Of a DNA stretch of 55,677 nt, positions 35,126 through 43,299 are shown one piece after another. Numbering within the stretch: position 1 is the stretch's first letter; each line of letters opens with the position of its first letter. Made by a program: the position numbers and the translations under genes. This DNA is from Caldilineaceae bacterium. Lineage in GTDB: Bacteria > Chloroflexota > Anaerolineae > Caldilineales > Caldilineaceae. The DNA lies in NCBI GenBank assembly GCA_026989655.1, contig JALSIX010000102.1, forward strand, positions 1-55,677, read 5' to 3'. The notes below the pieces were generated by a model. That model ran no database searches, had not been told where the DNA came from, and was given only the letters and a program-made list of their open reading frames with translations.

Positions 35126-35722
35126 ATGGAACGAGAGCAGGAGGCCCGCTGGCTGGAAGAAGCCCGGGCCGGCGATGTGGAGGCCTTTTGTCGTCTGGTG
35201 GAGGTCTACCAACGGCCGGTGTACAATCTGGCCTACCGGATGCTCGGGAACCCCGAGGAGGCCGAGGACGCCACCCAGGAGACCTTCCTCCGGGCCTTCA
35301 CCCGGCTTCACCAGTACGATCCGAGGCGGAAGTTCAGCACCTGGCTCCTCTCCATCGCCAACCACCACTGTATCGATCGGCTGCGGCGTCAGCGCATGAC
35401 GTGGGTATCCATGGAGGATGCCCCTCACGTCGGGCAGATGGAGAGCCACCTGCCCCAGCCCGAGGAGGCCCTGATGGCACAGGAGCGGGCTGCGGAGATC
35501 CAGGCACTGCTCCAGGAGCTGGAGCCGGAGTACCGGATGCCCCTGGTGCTGCGCTACTGGTACGACCTGAGCTACCAGGAGATCGCGGAGGTCATGGGGT
35601 TGACCCTGGCCGCGGTGAAGACCCGGCTGTTTCGCGCCCGCCAGAAGTTGGCGGACGCCTATCGCCGCGCGCGGTCGGCCGGATCCTGGGCTCCGGTGCC
35701 GGATCGCGTTGCCGGTGAATGA
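35126..35722 (+). CDS. ECF (sigma-70 family) RNA polymerase sigma factor
   Basis: A 198-residue sigma factor with region 2 (PVYNLAYRMLGNPEEAEDATQ, DPRRKFSTWLLSIANH) for -10 recognition and region 4 (helix-turn-helix SYQEIAEVMGLTLAAVKTRLFRAR) for -35 recognition. A ~30-residue linker separates them. ATG 35126 follows CGAAAGGTAGAGGCG. The next gene encodes a zinc-finger anti-sigma factor starting 10 bp after this stop, and the third gene is a membrane/surface protein, so an envelope-stress type role is likely. Confidence 0.93.
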   Translation: MEREQEARWLEEARAGDVEAFCRLVEVYQRPVYNLAYRMLGNPEEAEDATQETFLRAFTRLHQYDPRRKFSTWLLSIANHHCIDRLRRQRMTWVSMEDAPHVGQMESHLPQPEEALMAQERAAEIQALLQELEPEYRMPLVLRYWYDLSYQEIAEVMGLTLAAVKTRLFRARQKLADAYRRARSAGSWAPVPDRVAGE

Positions 35723-35732
35723 GGAGATGGAG

Positions 35733-36341
35733 ATGGCTGGACGAAGTCTGCCCAAGATCCAGGCCCGCGCCAACCACCATGAGAGGCCCTGGGAGGACAC
35801 GGCTCCCCATCCCGAGGTGGGGCTCCTCATGTCCCTGGCCCTGGACGACATGTTGGAGCCCTCGGAGCGGGCCCACCTGGACGCGCACCTGGCCCAATGT
35901 CCCCTCTGTCGGGCCTATTGGCAGCTCTGGCAGTCCCTGGACCGGGAGCTTCGGGCCGCGCCCATGGCGGAGCCCCCGCCCCACCTGGTGGCCCGCACCG
36001 CGACGCGGCTGCTCCGGAGGGAGGGACGTCGTCGGCTTCGGCTGCTGTTGGGATTGGGCAGCCTGGCCCTTCTGGTATGGCTGGTGGGCCTGTTGGGCAT
36101 GGCCGGCCTGACGGGCCTGCTGGTGGCCCTCCGCTGGGAGCAGATCGCAGATACCCTGAGGTGGCTGGCCACGGTCTGGGCGGGGATGTCGGTGGTGATG
36201 GGCGCTGCATGGCGGATCCTGGCGGAGTGGTTCGGACATCCTCAGGGGGTGGTCTTTGTCCTGGGCTACAGCCTGTTGGCCCTGTTGGTGCTCTGGGGGT
36301 GGGGTCGGATGCTCCGGCGCAGCACCCGTCCTGTGGAGTAG
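35733..36341 (+). CDS. Membrane anti-sigma factor with zf-HC2 domain
   Basis: A 202-residue protein. The cytoplasmic N-terminal domain carries the zinc motif HLDAHLAQCPLC (about residues 51-62), which normally clamps the sigma factor. Three hydrophobic segments follow (about 105-140, 155-175, 180-195). ATG 35733 has GAGGAG six bases upstream; ATG 35727 and TTG 35709 are alternatives. It is presumed to hold the preceding sigma factor inactive until a signal is sensed. Confidence 0.85.
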   Translation: MAGRSLPKIQARANHHERPWEDTAPHPEVGLLMSLALDDMLEPSERAHLDAHLAQCPLCRAYWQLWQSLDRELRAAPMAEPPPHLVARTATRLLRREGRRRLRLLLGLGSLALLVWLVGLLGMAGLTGLLVALRWEQIADTLRWLATVWAGMSVVMGAAWRILAEWFGHPQGVVFVLGYSLLALLVLWGWGRMLRRSTRPVE

Positions 36342-36429
36342 AATCCCATGGGGGGCGGCTCCCGAAGCATCTGCGCTCCCATAACCCTGTGCTGTCTTCT
36401 GTGACAACCTGCGCTGAAGGAGAGTCTCC

Positions 36430-37872
36430 ATGTTGCGTCGTCGTTCGCTCCTGGGAGCCCTGATCGGGGCGGTGGTGGTGATGGGTATGGGCCTGGTGGT
36501 CCTGGGGGGATGGGTTTCGGCGGTCCAGGGCTCTGGACGGGCCCCGGCCTTGGGGGAGCGGGCGCTGTCTCGCCCGGTGGAGGCGGGGACGGCCCTTCGC
36601 GTAGCCACAATAGGCCGGACAAACGCCGATATCCAGATCTTCAACCAGAACTTTGTCCTCCGGCCCGGGCAGACCGTGCAGGACGACGTGGCCGTGTTTC
36701 GCGGCGATGCCACCATCCCGGAAGGGGCTCGGTTGGAGGGCGATCTCTCCGTCTTCGGCGGCGATGCGGTGATCGGCGGGGAGGTGTTGGGGAATGTGGC
36801 CGTGGTGGGAGGGGCTCTCCGGCTGCAGAGCACGGCCCGGGTGGACGGCGATGTGAGCGTGTTGGGGGGCGAGGCCATCCGCGAGCCGGGGGCCGTGGTG
36901 ACGGGCAACTTCGTGGGCGGCTTTCGGGAGGACGAGGGCCCGGTGCCCCAGGTGGAGAATCGGGTTGCCCGGGCCCAGGGGCTGTCGTGGCTGACCCGCC
37001 TCCTCTGGCGGCTGGTCCAGGCCGTCCTGTGGACCCTGTTGGTGGCGGGTCTGGTTGTCCTGGGAAGCTGGCTGTTGCCCGATGCCCTGGACCGCTACGT
37101 GGCCGTCGCCCGGAGTGAGCCTGGGCTGAGCCTGGTGTTGGGCCTGGTCCTCAACCTGACCGGAGGGTTCCTGGTGGGGCTGCTGGTGATCACCCTCTGT
37201 CTGGCTCCTCTGGGGCTGCTGCTGGCAGGGCTCCTCTTCCTGCTCAACCTGGTGGGCTGGGCCGTGGCGGTCCATTGGGCGGCCCAGCCCATGCACCGGA
37301 CCCTGACCGCGGGGGGGACCTCCTACCATCCTCTGGTGGGCGTGACCCTGGCCGCCTTCCTGCTCACCGGTCTGGTGGCCCTGCTCTGGGCCCTGTTCCC
37401 CCTCCTGGGGTGGCTGATGGGCGGAATGGTCGCCGCGTTGGGAACGGGCAGCGTGGTCCTGGATCTGGCCCGAGGCCGGGGGCTGCTGACCCCTCGGACT
37501 TCCCGGGAACCCCAGGGTCCCGGGGCCACGGGATCCCAGCCGTCCCCTTCGGTCGGGCCTCGCCCCGGGGAGGCGAGCCAGGAGGCCCCCCAGAGGGCCG
37601 AGGAGGCTCCGGCTCCCTCGACCCCCGCGGGAGAGGAGGCGGACACGGCCACGGAAGCCCCGGATGTCGTGGACGACTTCACCCGGATCCGGGGGATCGG
37701 GCCTGCCTTTGCCCGACGGCTGCAGGAGGCCGGGGTGCGGAGCTATGCCCAACTGGCGGCCATGACGCCCGAGGAGGTGGCCGCTGTGATCGGCTGGCCC
37801 CCGGCCCGGGTGATCCGGGACCGGATCCTGGAACAGGCTGCTGAGCTGGCCCGGGAGCCGGGCACCGGCTGA
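36430..37872 (+). CDS. Membrane protein with bactofilin-like repeats and C-terminal helix-hairpin-helix
   Basis: A 480-residue protein. An N-terminal hydrophobic segment (about residues 8-33) is followed by a short beta-helix region (about 70-165) of the polymer-forming type, with repeats such as GDATIPEGARLEGDLSVFGG and VDGDVSVLGG. Four to five membrane segments follow (about 190-345). A Pro/Glu-rich linker leads to a helix-hairpin-helix module (FTRIRGIGPAFARRLQEAG, about 415-475). GAAGGAG precedes the ATG. It follows the anti-sigma gene by 88 bp and is likely part of the same operon or regulon. Function is unknown; scaffolding at the membrane is a guess. Confidence 0.75.
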   Translation: MLRRRSLLGALIGAVVVMGMGLVVLGGWVSAVQGSGRAPALGERALSRPVEAGTALRVATIGRTNADIQIFNQNFVLRPGQTVQDDVAVFRGDATIPEGARLEGDLSVFGGDAVIGGEVLGNVAVVGGALRLQSTARVDGDVSVLGGEAIREPGAVVTGNFVGGFREDEGPVPQVENRVARAQGLSWLTRLLWRLVQAVLWTLLVAGLVVLGSWLLPDALDRYVAVARSEPGLSLVLGLVLNLTGGFLVGLLVITLCLAPLGLLLAGLLFLLNLVGWAVAVHWAAQPMHRTLTAGGTSYHPLVGVTLAAFLLTGLVALLWALFPLLGWLMGGMVAALGTGSVVLDLARGRGLLTPRTSREPQGPGATGSQPSPSVGPRPGEASQEAPQRAEEAPAPSTPAGEEADTATEAPDVVDDFTRIRGIGPAFARRLQEAGVRSYAQLAAMTPEEVAAVIGWPPARVIRDRILEQAAELAREPGTG

Positions 37873-37897
37873 TGGGCCGCCGGAAGGCCGGGCGGGA

Positions 37898-39025
37898 TCA
37901 GGGCTCCTCGGGCGGCACCGGCGTGGGCGTTTCGGAGGGAGATGGCCCCACCAGTTGGCTGAGCACCTGGGGAATGGACGTGGGGCGGGCCGGGCAGGTG
38001 GCCGTGTCCTGGCGGCCGGTGGCGGCCAACAGCCTACCCTCTCGGGCCATGTCCTGGATGAGGGCCTGGGCCCCTTCTGGGTCCTGGATGCGGAGGACAT
38101 CCGCTCCGGAAGGGGCGATGAAGCGTTCCAGGTAGGTGTCGTCCAATCCGGCTGCGTGGATCCGCTCCGGGGGGAGACGGATCCCCCATTGGGCCAGGCT
38201 CAGCACCTGGAGAAGGCTGAGATCCGTGGCAAAGGTGCCCCACAGGGCCTGCCATAGCTCGGGGATGCGGGGAAGCAGATTTTCGGTGGAGACCTTCTCC
38301 CGAAGGGCCCACAGGAGCTGGCGTTGGCGCTGGGCCCGGCTGAAGTCGTTGGAGCGCAGGCGCAAGGTCACGAACAGATAGGCGGTGTCGCCGTCCAGGG
38401 TCACCTCCCCCGCGGGCAGCTCAAAGATCGTCCATTCCTGGGTGTCCCGATCGTAGATGTACTCGTAGAAAGGGCAGTCCAGGTGGACGGTGACGCCTCC
38501 CAGGGCGTCGATCAGGTTCCGAAATCCCTGGATCTCCACCCGTACCCAGTGGCGGATGGGGATCCCCAGGGTGTCGCTGATCACCTGGGAGAGAAGGGCA
38601 GGCCCTCCGCCCTGGACCTTCAGGACCCTTTCCCCGTAGTAGTCGGCCTGGTTGATGCGTCTGGGACCGATCCCCGGGATCTCCACGTAGAGGTCCCGGG
38701 GGATACTCAGGATCCCCACCCGGTCCCGTTCCCGGTCGATTCCCACCACCATGATGGTGTCCGTGCGCCAGCTCGTCCAGTTGGGCCGCCGGTCCGTGCC
38801 CAGGAGCAGGATGTTCTCCGTCTCCAACAGGGAAAGGGGAACCGGCGTCGGGGTTGGCGTGGGGCCTGGGGCTGCGGTCCGCCAGGGTGGGGGAATGGGC
38901 CGCGGCTTCCGAGAGGCCGTGGGGGTGGGGACCTGCGCGGCCATCAGGGGGGAACCGACCTGACAGGCCGTGAGGAGGAGGGTGACCAGGAGCAACACGG
39001 GGACGACAGGGCGGGGCCGGATCAT
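37898..39025 (-). CDS. LytR-CpsA-Psr (LCP) family lipoprotein, copy 1
   Basis: A 375-residue lipoprotein (lipobox LLTAC, Cys21) with a Pro/Thr linker and an LCP domain starting NILLLGTDRRPNWTSWRTDTI. Conserved LCP features are visible: IPRDLYVEIPG with the polyprenyl-phosphate-contacting Arg, IDALGGVTVHLDCPF, and LRSNDFSRAQRQR with the distal Arg cluster. LCP proteins transfer lipid-linked glycopolymers onto cell wall or surface protein. It is 72 bp downstream of a second LCP gene. Confidence 0.92.
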   Translation of the reverse strand: MIRPRPVVPVLLLVTLLLTACQVGSPLMAAQVPTPTASRKPRPIPPPWRTAAPGPTPTPTPVPLSLLETENILLLGTDRRPNWTSWRTDTIMVVGIDRERDRVGILSIPRDLYVEIPGIGPRRINQADYYGERVLKVQGGGPALLSQVISDTLGIPIRHWVRVEIQGFRNLIDALGGVTVHLDCPFYEYIYDRDTQEWTIFELPAGEVTLDGDTAYLFVTLRLRSNDFSRAQRQRQLLWALREKVSTENLLPRIPELWQALWGTFATDLSLLQVLSLAQWGIRLPPERIHAAGLDDTYLERFIAPSGADVLRIQDPEGAQALIQDMAREGRLLAATGRQDTATCPARPTSIPQVLSQLVGPSPSETPTPVPPEEP

Positions 39026-39097
39026 GCGACAGGGTCTCCTCCAGATGCGGACGTGGGCGTACACGGGGGCAGTCCCCGGGCCCAGGGGGGCCCGGGC

Positions 39098-40303
39098 TCA
39101 TGGACATCGGGGGACAGGGGCACGGTCGTCGGCCCCGTTGTCCCCAGGGGCCTGGCCTGGGGCAGGCGGTGCGATGGTGTTGGTCTCCACCAGTGGAGGG
39201 CTGTCGAACACCCTCTGGATCTGGGCGGCCAGGGCCTCCCAGTCGGCCAGGAAGACGAACATGCCCTGGCGCCAGCCTTCCTGGATGAGCGGACGTTGGA
39301 CCACCATGCCGTGGATGTCCTCCTCCTGCAGGCTCAGGGCGAAGCGGGCGTAGCGGATGGCCGCCATCAGGCCGATATCTGTCTGCACATGGTCCCGCAG
39401 GGCCGCGTAGAGGGCCGGAATCCGGGGGAGGAGGTTCCGCTGCAGGATCTGGTTGCGTACCGCCCACACCACCCGTTGTTGGCGCCGGGCTCGCTCCAGA
39501 TCGCCGCCCTGGTTGCGGGCCCGCACATAGGCCAGGGCCTGGGCGCCGGTCAGGGTCTGGCGGCCCGGCCGGAGGTTGAGGTAGAGGTTCTCCTCGGGCA
39601 GGTATTCGTAGGCCGGGCAGTCGATCTCGATCTCCAGACCGCCCAGGGCGTCGATGACCTTCTGGAAGCCCTCGAACTCGAAGCGCAGATAGAAGTGGAT
39701 GGGGATGCCCAGACGCTCCTGCAGGATGCGGGCCAGGAGGCGCGGTCCACCGCCGCCGGGCTCGTCCTGTTCGCCCAGGTAGTCCACCACATTGATCTTG
39801 TTCGGCCGATGTCCGGGGATCTCGTCCAGGTAGAGGTCTCGGGGGAGGGAGATGGCCGCGGCCTGGCCGTTGGCCAGGTCCAGGGCGATGATCATGATGA
39901 CGTCCGTGCGCCAGTTGGGCATATGGGGCCGGCGATCGCTGCCCAGGAGCAGGATGTTGACGGTGCGGTCCAGGGGTTGGCCGGCCAACGGGGTGGCCGT
40001 GGCCGAGGGGACGGTCGGGGCCGTGGGCTGTGCCGGGCGGGAATCCGGCATGGCCTTCCTCGGGGGCGGGGTCGATGGCGGCGTCTCGGCCACCGTGGCC
40101 GAGACGGTCTGGGACGGCAGGGCCGACGCGCTCGTCAGGGGACCTGCTGTGGCGGTGGATGCGATGGGCTCAGACGGGGCCTCCCCCTCCCCGGGGGAGC
40201 TCGCGGCGCCGGGCCGGCTGCAGCCGGCCGCCGCGAGGACCAGGATCCACAGGACGATCCAAGGTGCCAGGGTCCGGAGCCTCTGGGGGACGAAGGGATT
40301 CAT
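39098..40303 (-). CDS. LytR-CpsA-Psr (LCP) family lipoprotein, copy 2
   Basis: A 401-residue lipoprotein (lipobox AAAGC, Cys28) with a Ser/Thr/Pro linker of about 90 residues. The LCP domain opens NILLLGSDRRPHMPNWRTDVI and shows LPRDLYLDEIPGHRPNKIN, IDALGGLEIEIDCPAYEY and RNQGGDLERARRQQR. It is clearly paralogous to copy 1. ATG 40303 overlaps the stop of the HD-domain gene by 4 bp, so this start is firm although the frame is open to 40939. Two adjacent LCP genes suggest either different polymers or different acceptors. Confidence 0.92.
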   Translation of the reverse strand: MNPFVPQRLRTLAPWIVLWILVLAAAGCSRPGAASSPGEGEAPSEPIASTATAGPLTSASALPSQTVSATVAETPPSTPPPRKAMPDSRPAQPTAPTVPSATATPLAGQPLDRTVNILLLGSDRRPHMPNWRTDVIMIIALDLANGQAAAISLPRDLYLDEIPGHRPNKINVVDYLGEQDEPGGGGPRLLARILQERLGIPIHFYLRFEFEGFQKVIDALGGLEIEIDCPAYEYLPEENLYLNLRPGRQTLTGAQALAYVRARNQGGDLERARRQQRVVWAVRNQILQRNLLPRIPALYAALRDHVQTDIGLMAAIRYARFALSLQEEDIHGMVVQRPLIQEGWRQGMFVFLADWEALAAQIQRVFDSPPLVETNTIAPPAPGQAPGDNGADDRAPVPRCP

Positions 40304-40902
40304 GGTCGAGTGCTCCAGTGGCTGAAGTGGCGGTGCATCTCCCCGTACAGGTGGGCACACAGGGGGTAGTGCCAGTGATGGCCGTCCAGGAATTCCTGGA
40401 GGTTCCGGTGTCCGGCTTCCGTGTAGCACAGGGCCTGGTGGACCATCTCCAGACGGTCCACATCCTTCACCAGTCGGGCCTCTGGCGAGGCGGCCCGTTG
40501 GTACTCGTGCCATAGACGGGCCAGCTCGGGTCCGCCAGGTACCTCTCCCAGGAGCTCCGCGATGGTTCGGGACTCCGCGTCCTGCTTGGTCTGGGGGCCC
40601 AGGGCCTGGGCCGCCTGGCGGGGCAGGTCGGTGAGCACGCTCTCGGCCAGATCGTGGAGCAGGGCCAGGGCCACCGCGCGGTGGACGTCCAGGGGGCTCT
40701 CCAGCCCCTGGCCCTGCCAGTCCTGGTTGATGGCCTCGGCCAGGAAGAGGGTGAAGAGGGCCACGGCCGCGGTGTGGTCGGCCAGGGATTCGGCCCGGGG
40801 CACCCCGGCCAGCAGCCACCCTGTCCGGGGAAGGCGCTTGAGGGCATTGATCCGTTGGAAGAGGGCGGATAGGGACTGCGCCGGGTCTCTTCGCGTAGTC
40901 AT
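40300..40902 (-). CDS. HD-domain nucleotidase, HDDC2/YfbR-like
   Basis: A 200-residue HD-superfamily hydrolase with RAESLADHTAAVAL, the HD pair in LLHDLAESVLTDLP, and the third motif LVKDVDRLEMVHQAL. This pattern fits the 5'-deoxynucleotidase (HDDC2/YfbR) group acting on deoxynucleoside monophosphates in the cytoplasm. ATG 40902 (MTTRRD) is taken as start; an upstream GTG would add six residues. It heads the three-gene operon with the two LCP genes, an unusual pairing of nucleotide salvage and envelope functions. Confidence 0.85.
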   Translation of the reverse strand: MTTRRDPAQSLSALFQRINALKRLPRTGWLLAGVPRAESLADHTAAVALFTLFLAEAINQDWQGQGLESPLDVHRAVALALLHDLAESVLTDLPRQAAQALGPQTKQDAESRTIAELLGEVPGGPELARLWHEYQRAASPEARLVKDVDRLEMVHQALCYTEAGHRNLQEFLDGHHWHYPLCAHLYGEMHRHFSHWSTRP

Positions 40903-41080
40903 TAGAAGCCAAACGCCCACTCAGGCACCGAAACCACAATATCCACAGCCTATGCCCCCATCTTGCTCGAAAATCTCCGGGGGCAACATCCCGGATCCTG
41001 CCTGGATGTGAGAGCAGGGCAGGTATAGTCTACTCAAGGGATCGGACACCGCCAAACCCCGGCGGACGATCCCGACGGAG

Positions 41081-41099
41081 ATCCGGGAGAATCCCGGAT
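41081..41099 (-). terminator. Hairpin directly after the PhnP-like gene
   Basis: ATCCGGGA (41081-41088) and TCCCGGAT (41092-41099) form a perfect 8-bp stem with a 3-nt loop, starting at the base next to the stop codon. It has no T-run, so it may protect the 3' end or act with Rho. Confidence 0.5.
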
Positions 41100-41966
41100 T
41101 CAGAGGACGATCTGGAGCATATCGTAGGCAAAGGTGACCTCCCAGCCCCGCTCGCGGTGCAGGGTGTCGGCCAGTCGCACCAGTGCTTCGGGCGAGTTGC
41201 CGTCGGGCTCCTCGATGTGGGTGAAGACCACCCGGGCCGGCTCCAGGCGCTCGACCATCTGCAGGGTCTGACGAAAGGTGGCCTCGTGGCGCAGTACGGG
41301 GTGCTGGATGGGGATGCGGCGTTCCCCGGTGAACGGATCGAACTCGAAGACCCCGGTGGGCAGCACGGCCAGGTCCACGCCCCGGAAGATGGGCGGGGGC
41401 GTCCAGCCCACCAGTTCGTCCATGGCGATCAGGACTCGACGGTGGCCGTCCATTTCCTGGAAGAGAAAGGCGTAGACGTAGTCCGCGGCCAGGGGATGGG
41501 CGGTGATGCGCCATCCGTTGAGCTCCAGGGGCCTGTCCATGATGTGGACCTTCACCAGCCCCTTCTCCTCCAGGTAGCGGAAGTTCTCCGCCAATCCCAG
41601 CATCACCTCGAAATCGCGGGCCACATTGGGGGGCAGGTAGATGGGGGTACAGAGATGTTGGGGGGGCCAACCCCGCCAGTCCCAGTTCCGGGTCTCCCAC
41701 ATGCGGCGGCCCGCGGTGTGATCGGGGTGCCAGTGGCTGTAGAGCCCGGCCGCGATCTGGCGGATTCCGGCCCGATCCACCTGGAGCGCGCTCTCTTCCG
41801 GCGTGTCGATGAGCACGTTCGGACCGTGGACGAAGAGGCTGGGCCCGGTCCGCTCCCAGGGGATGCCCACCCGTCGGGCGGTGGTGCAGAGGGGACACGG
41901 GCAGCCAGGGCGAGGTGTGCGGATGGCCCCGGCCGTGCCCAGGAACTCGATGGAAAGGAACGCCAT
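41100..41966 (-). CDS. PhnP-like metallo-beta-lactamase-fold phosphodiesterase
   Basis: A 288-residue enzyme with the PhnP-type N-terminal zinc motif GCPCPLC (residues ~21-27) after LGTAGAIRTP. The metal-site SHWHPDH is at about 77-83, MDELVG provides the bridging Asp, and FTHIEE lies near the end. PhnP hydrolyses cyclic ribose phosphates in phosphonate catabolism, but no phn genes are here, so another cyclic phosphodiester is likely. It is the last gene of the minus-strand group beginning at 44115, separated from hisH by 88 bp. Confidence 0.87.
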   Translation of the reverse strand: MAFLSIEFLGTAGAIRTPRPGCPCPLCTTARRVGIPWERTGPSLFVHGPNVLIDTPEESALQVDRAGIRQIAAGLYSHWHPDHTAGRRMWETRNWDWRGWPPQHLCTPIYLPPNVARDFEVMLGLAENFRYLEEKGLVKVHIMDRPLELNGWRITAHPLAADYVYAFLFQEMDGHRRVLIAMDELVGWTPPPIFRGVDLAVLPTGVFEFDPFTGERRIPIQHPVLRHEATFRQTLQMVERLEPARVVFTHIEEPDGNSPEALVRLADTLHRERGWEVTFAYDMLQIVL

Positions 41967-42054
41967 GGTTCAGCCTCGTTTCGCTGTGGGCGCTTTGTTG
42001 TGGGAATCCCGGTCTGCTGTCGCGGATCGAGCTCCGGCCGGGGCCGGATCACCG

Positions 42055-42738
42055 TCAGCTGTTACGCCCTCTTTTCGGCCCCACGGGTTGGCCGGAGACC
42101 ATGGCCATGAAGTTGGCCAGGATGCGCAGGCCCACGGTGTGGCTCTTCTCCGGATGGGGTTGGATCCCCCAGGCGTTGCCGTGCCGGACGATGGAGGCGT
42201 ACTCCAGCCCGTAGTCGGTGGTGGCCAGGACCACGGACCGGTCCACCGGGTCGCAGTAGTAGCTGTGGGCGAAATAGGCGTAGGCCCCATCCGGGACCTG
42301 GGCCAGGAGGGGATCGTCCTGCCGGCGATGGAGCTGGTTCCACCCGATCTGGGGGACGCGCAGGGTGTGGCCCGGGCGCAGGGGGTCCGGCATCTCTCCG
42401 GGGAAGCGGCGCACTCGACCGGGGATGAGGCCCAGGCCCCGGTGGTGGCCCATCTCCTCGCTCTCCTCGAAGAGCATCTGCATGCCCACGCAGATGCCCA
42501 GGAGGGGCAGGCCGGACGCCACCGCGTCCAGGAGGGGCTCCTGGAAGCCCTGGCGGCGCAGGTTGCGGATGCTGTCTCCGAACGCGCCCTGGCCCGGGAG
42601 CACCACCGCCTTCCAGCGGGTGAGATCTGTGGGCCGGTCCACGATGTCCACGGGGATGCCCAGAGGGGCGGCCACGGTCTCGAGGGCCTTGTGTACGCTG
42701 CGCAGGTTGCCCACCCCGTAGTCGACCACCGCGATCAT
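42055..42738 (-). CDS. hisH: Imidazole glycerol phosphate synthase glutaminase subunit HisH
   Basis: A 227-residue class I glutamine amidotransferase that supplies ammonia to HisF in histidine synthesis. The catalytic triad is visible: Cys83 in GICVGMQMLF, His195 and Glu197 in QPHPEKS. The N-terminal DYGVGNLRSV and the PGQGAFGD oxyanion segment are typical. Its ATG overlaps the DUF402 gene stop by 4 bp. No other his genes occur in the window, so the pathway genes must be scattered in this genome. Confidence 0.95.
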   Translation of the reverse strand: MIAVVDYGVGNLRSVHKALETVAAPLGIPVDIVDRPTDLTRWKAVVLPGQGAFGDSIRNLRRQGFQEPLLDAVASGLPLLGICVGMQMLFEESEEMGHHRGLGLIPGRVRRFPGEMPDPLRPGHTLRVPQIGWNQLHRRQDDPLLAQVPDGAYAYFAHSYYCDPVDRSVVLATTDYGLEYASIVRHGNAWGIQPHPEKSHTVGLRILANFMAMVSGQPVGPKRGRNS

Positions 42739-43283
42739 GGCTTGTCGGAGGGAACCCGGATCTCGAAGTTGCGGATCAGCGGAGGAGGGAACTGGCCTCG
42801 GTGGATGCTCAGGGTCAGTTCCCGGATGCGGCGTTCGGCCAGGGCCACCTCGGCCTCCTGGAGCAGGGCTTCATGGGCCGCCCGGTCGAAGGCCTCCTCG
42901 CCCAACACACGGACCCGGCCTCCTGGATCCAGCCATAGCCCCAGGAGGAGCTGGGTCGTCCGGTACTGCTCCCCCTGGAGCTGGATGGGAGGGGCCACGG
43001 GGATGTAGATCCCCAACACCTGGCCCTGGGGGTCGAAGTACTTCTCCACCACGTAGCCGCCGTCGGTCAGCCAGAAGCGGAACCAGATGTAGCCGGGCCC
43101 GCCGACCTGGGTGTTGGCCAGGTGGCGGCTGGGAGCATCGGCCCGCCAGGTGGCCCGCTCCACCAACAGATCGCCGAACCACTCGTGGCGGTAGTCCTCC
43201 ATGTGGGGATGTTCGGCCCACGAGCCGCTGGTCCAGGGGCGACGCAGGGGGGTGGGGTTCTGGGTCTCGTCCACTTCGCGCAT
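42735..43283 (-). CDS. DUF402 (FomD-like) family protein
   Basis: A 182-residue protein. The central region has VEKYFDPQGQVLGIYIPVAPP, and the following strand-helix motif LGLWLDPGGRVRVLGEEAFDRA matches the DUF402 pattern of an Asp-rich strand followed by DEDEF-like acidic residues. Here part of the acidic set is changed (VLGEEAF). Family members hydrolyse nucleoside di- or monophosphate conjugates using divalent metal. ATG 43283 (MREVDETQN) is chosen; the longer frame overlaps the nitrilase-like gene in antisense phase without similarity. Confidence 0.75.
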   Translation of the reverse strand: MREVDETQNPTPLRRPWTSGSWAEHPHMEDYRHEWFGDLLVERATWRADAPSRHLANTQVGGPGYIWFRFWLTDGGYVVEKYFDPQGQVLGIYIPVAPPIQLQGEQYRTTQLLLGLWLDPGGRVRVLGEEAFDRAAHEALLQEAEVALAERRIRELTLSIHRGQFPPPLIRNFEIRVPSDKP

Positions 43284-43299
43284 GACACCCGCCGTTCGC

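Noticed and set aside
41022-41029. GTATAGT as a -10 element in the gap before the HD-LCP operon
   Set aside because: No -35 element at suitable spacing on either strand, and on the plus strand no gene follows.
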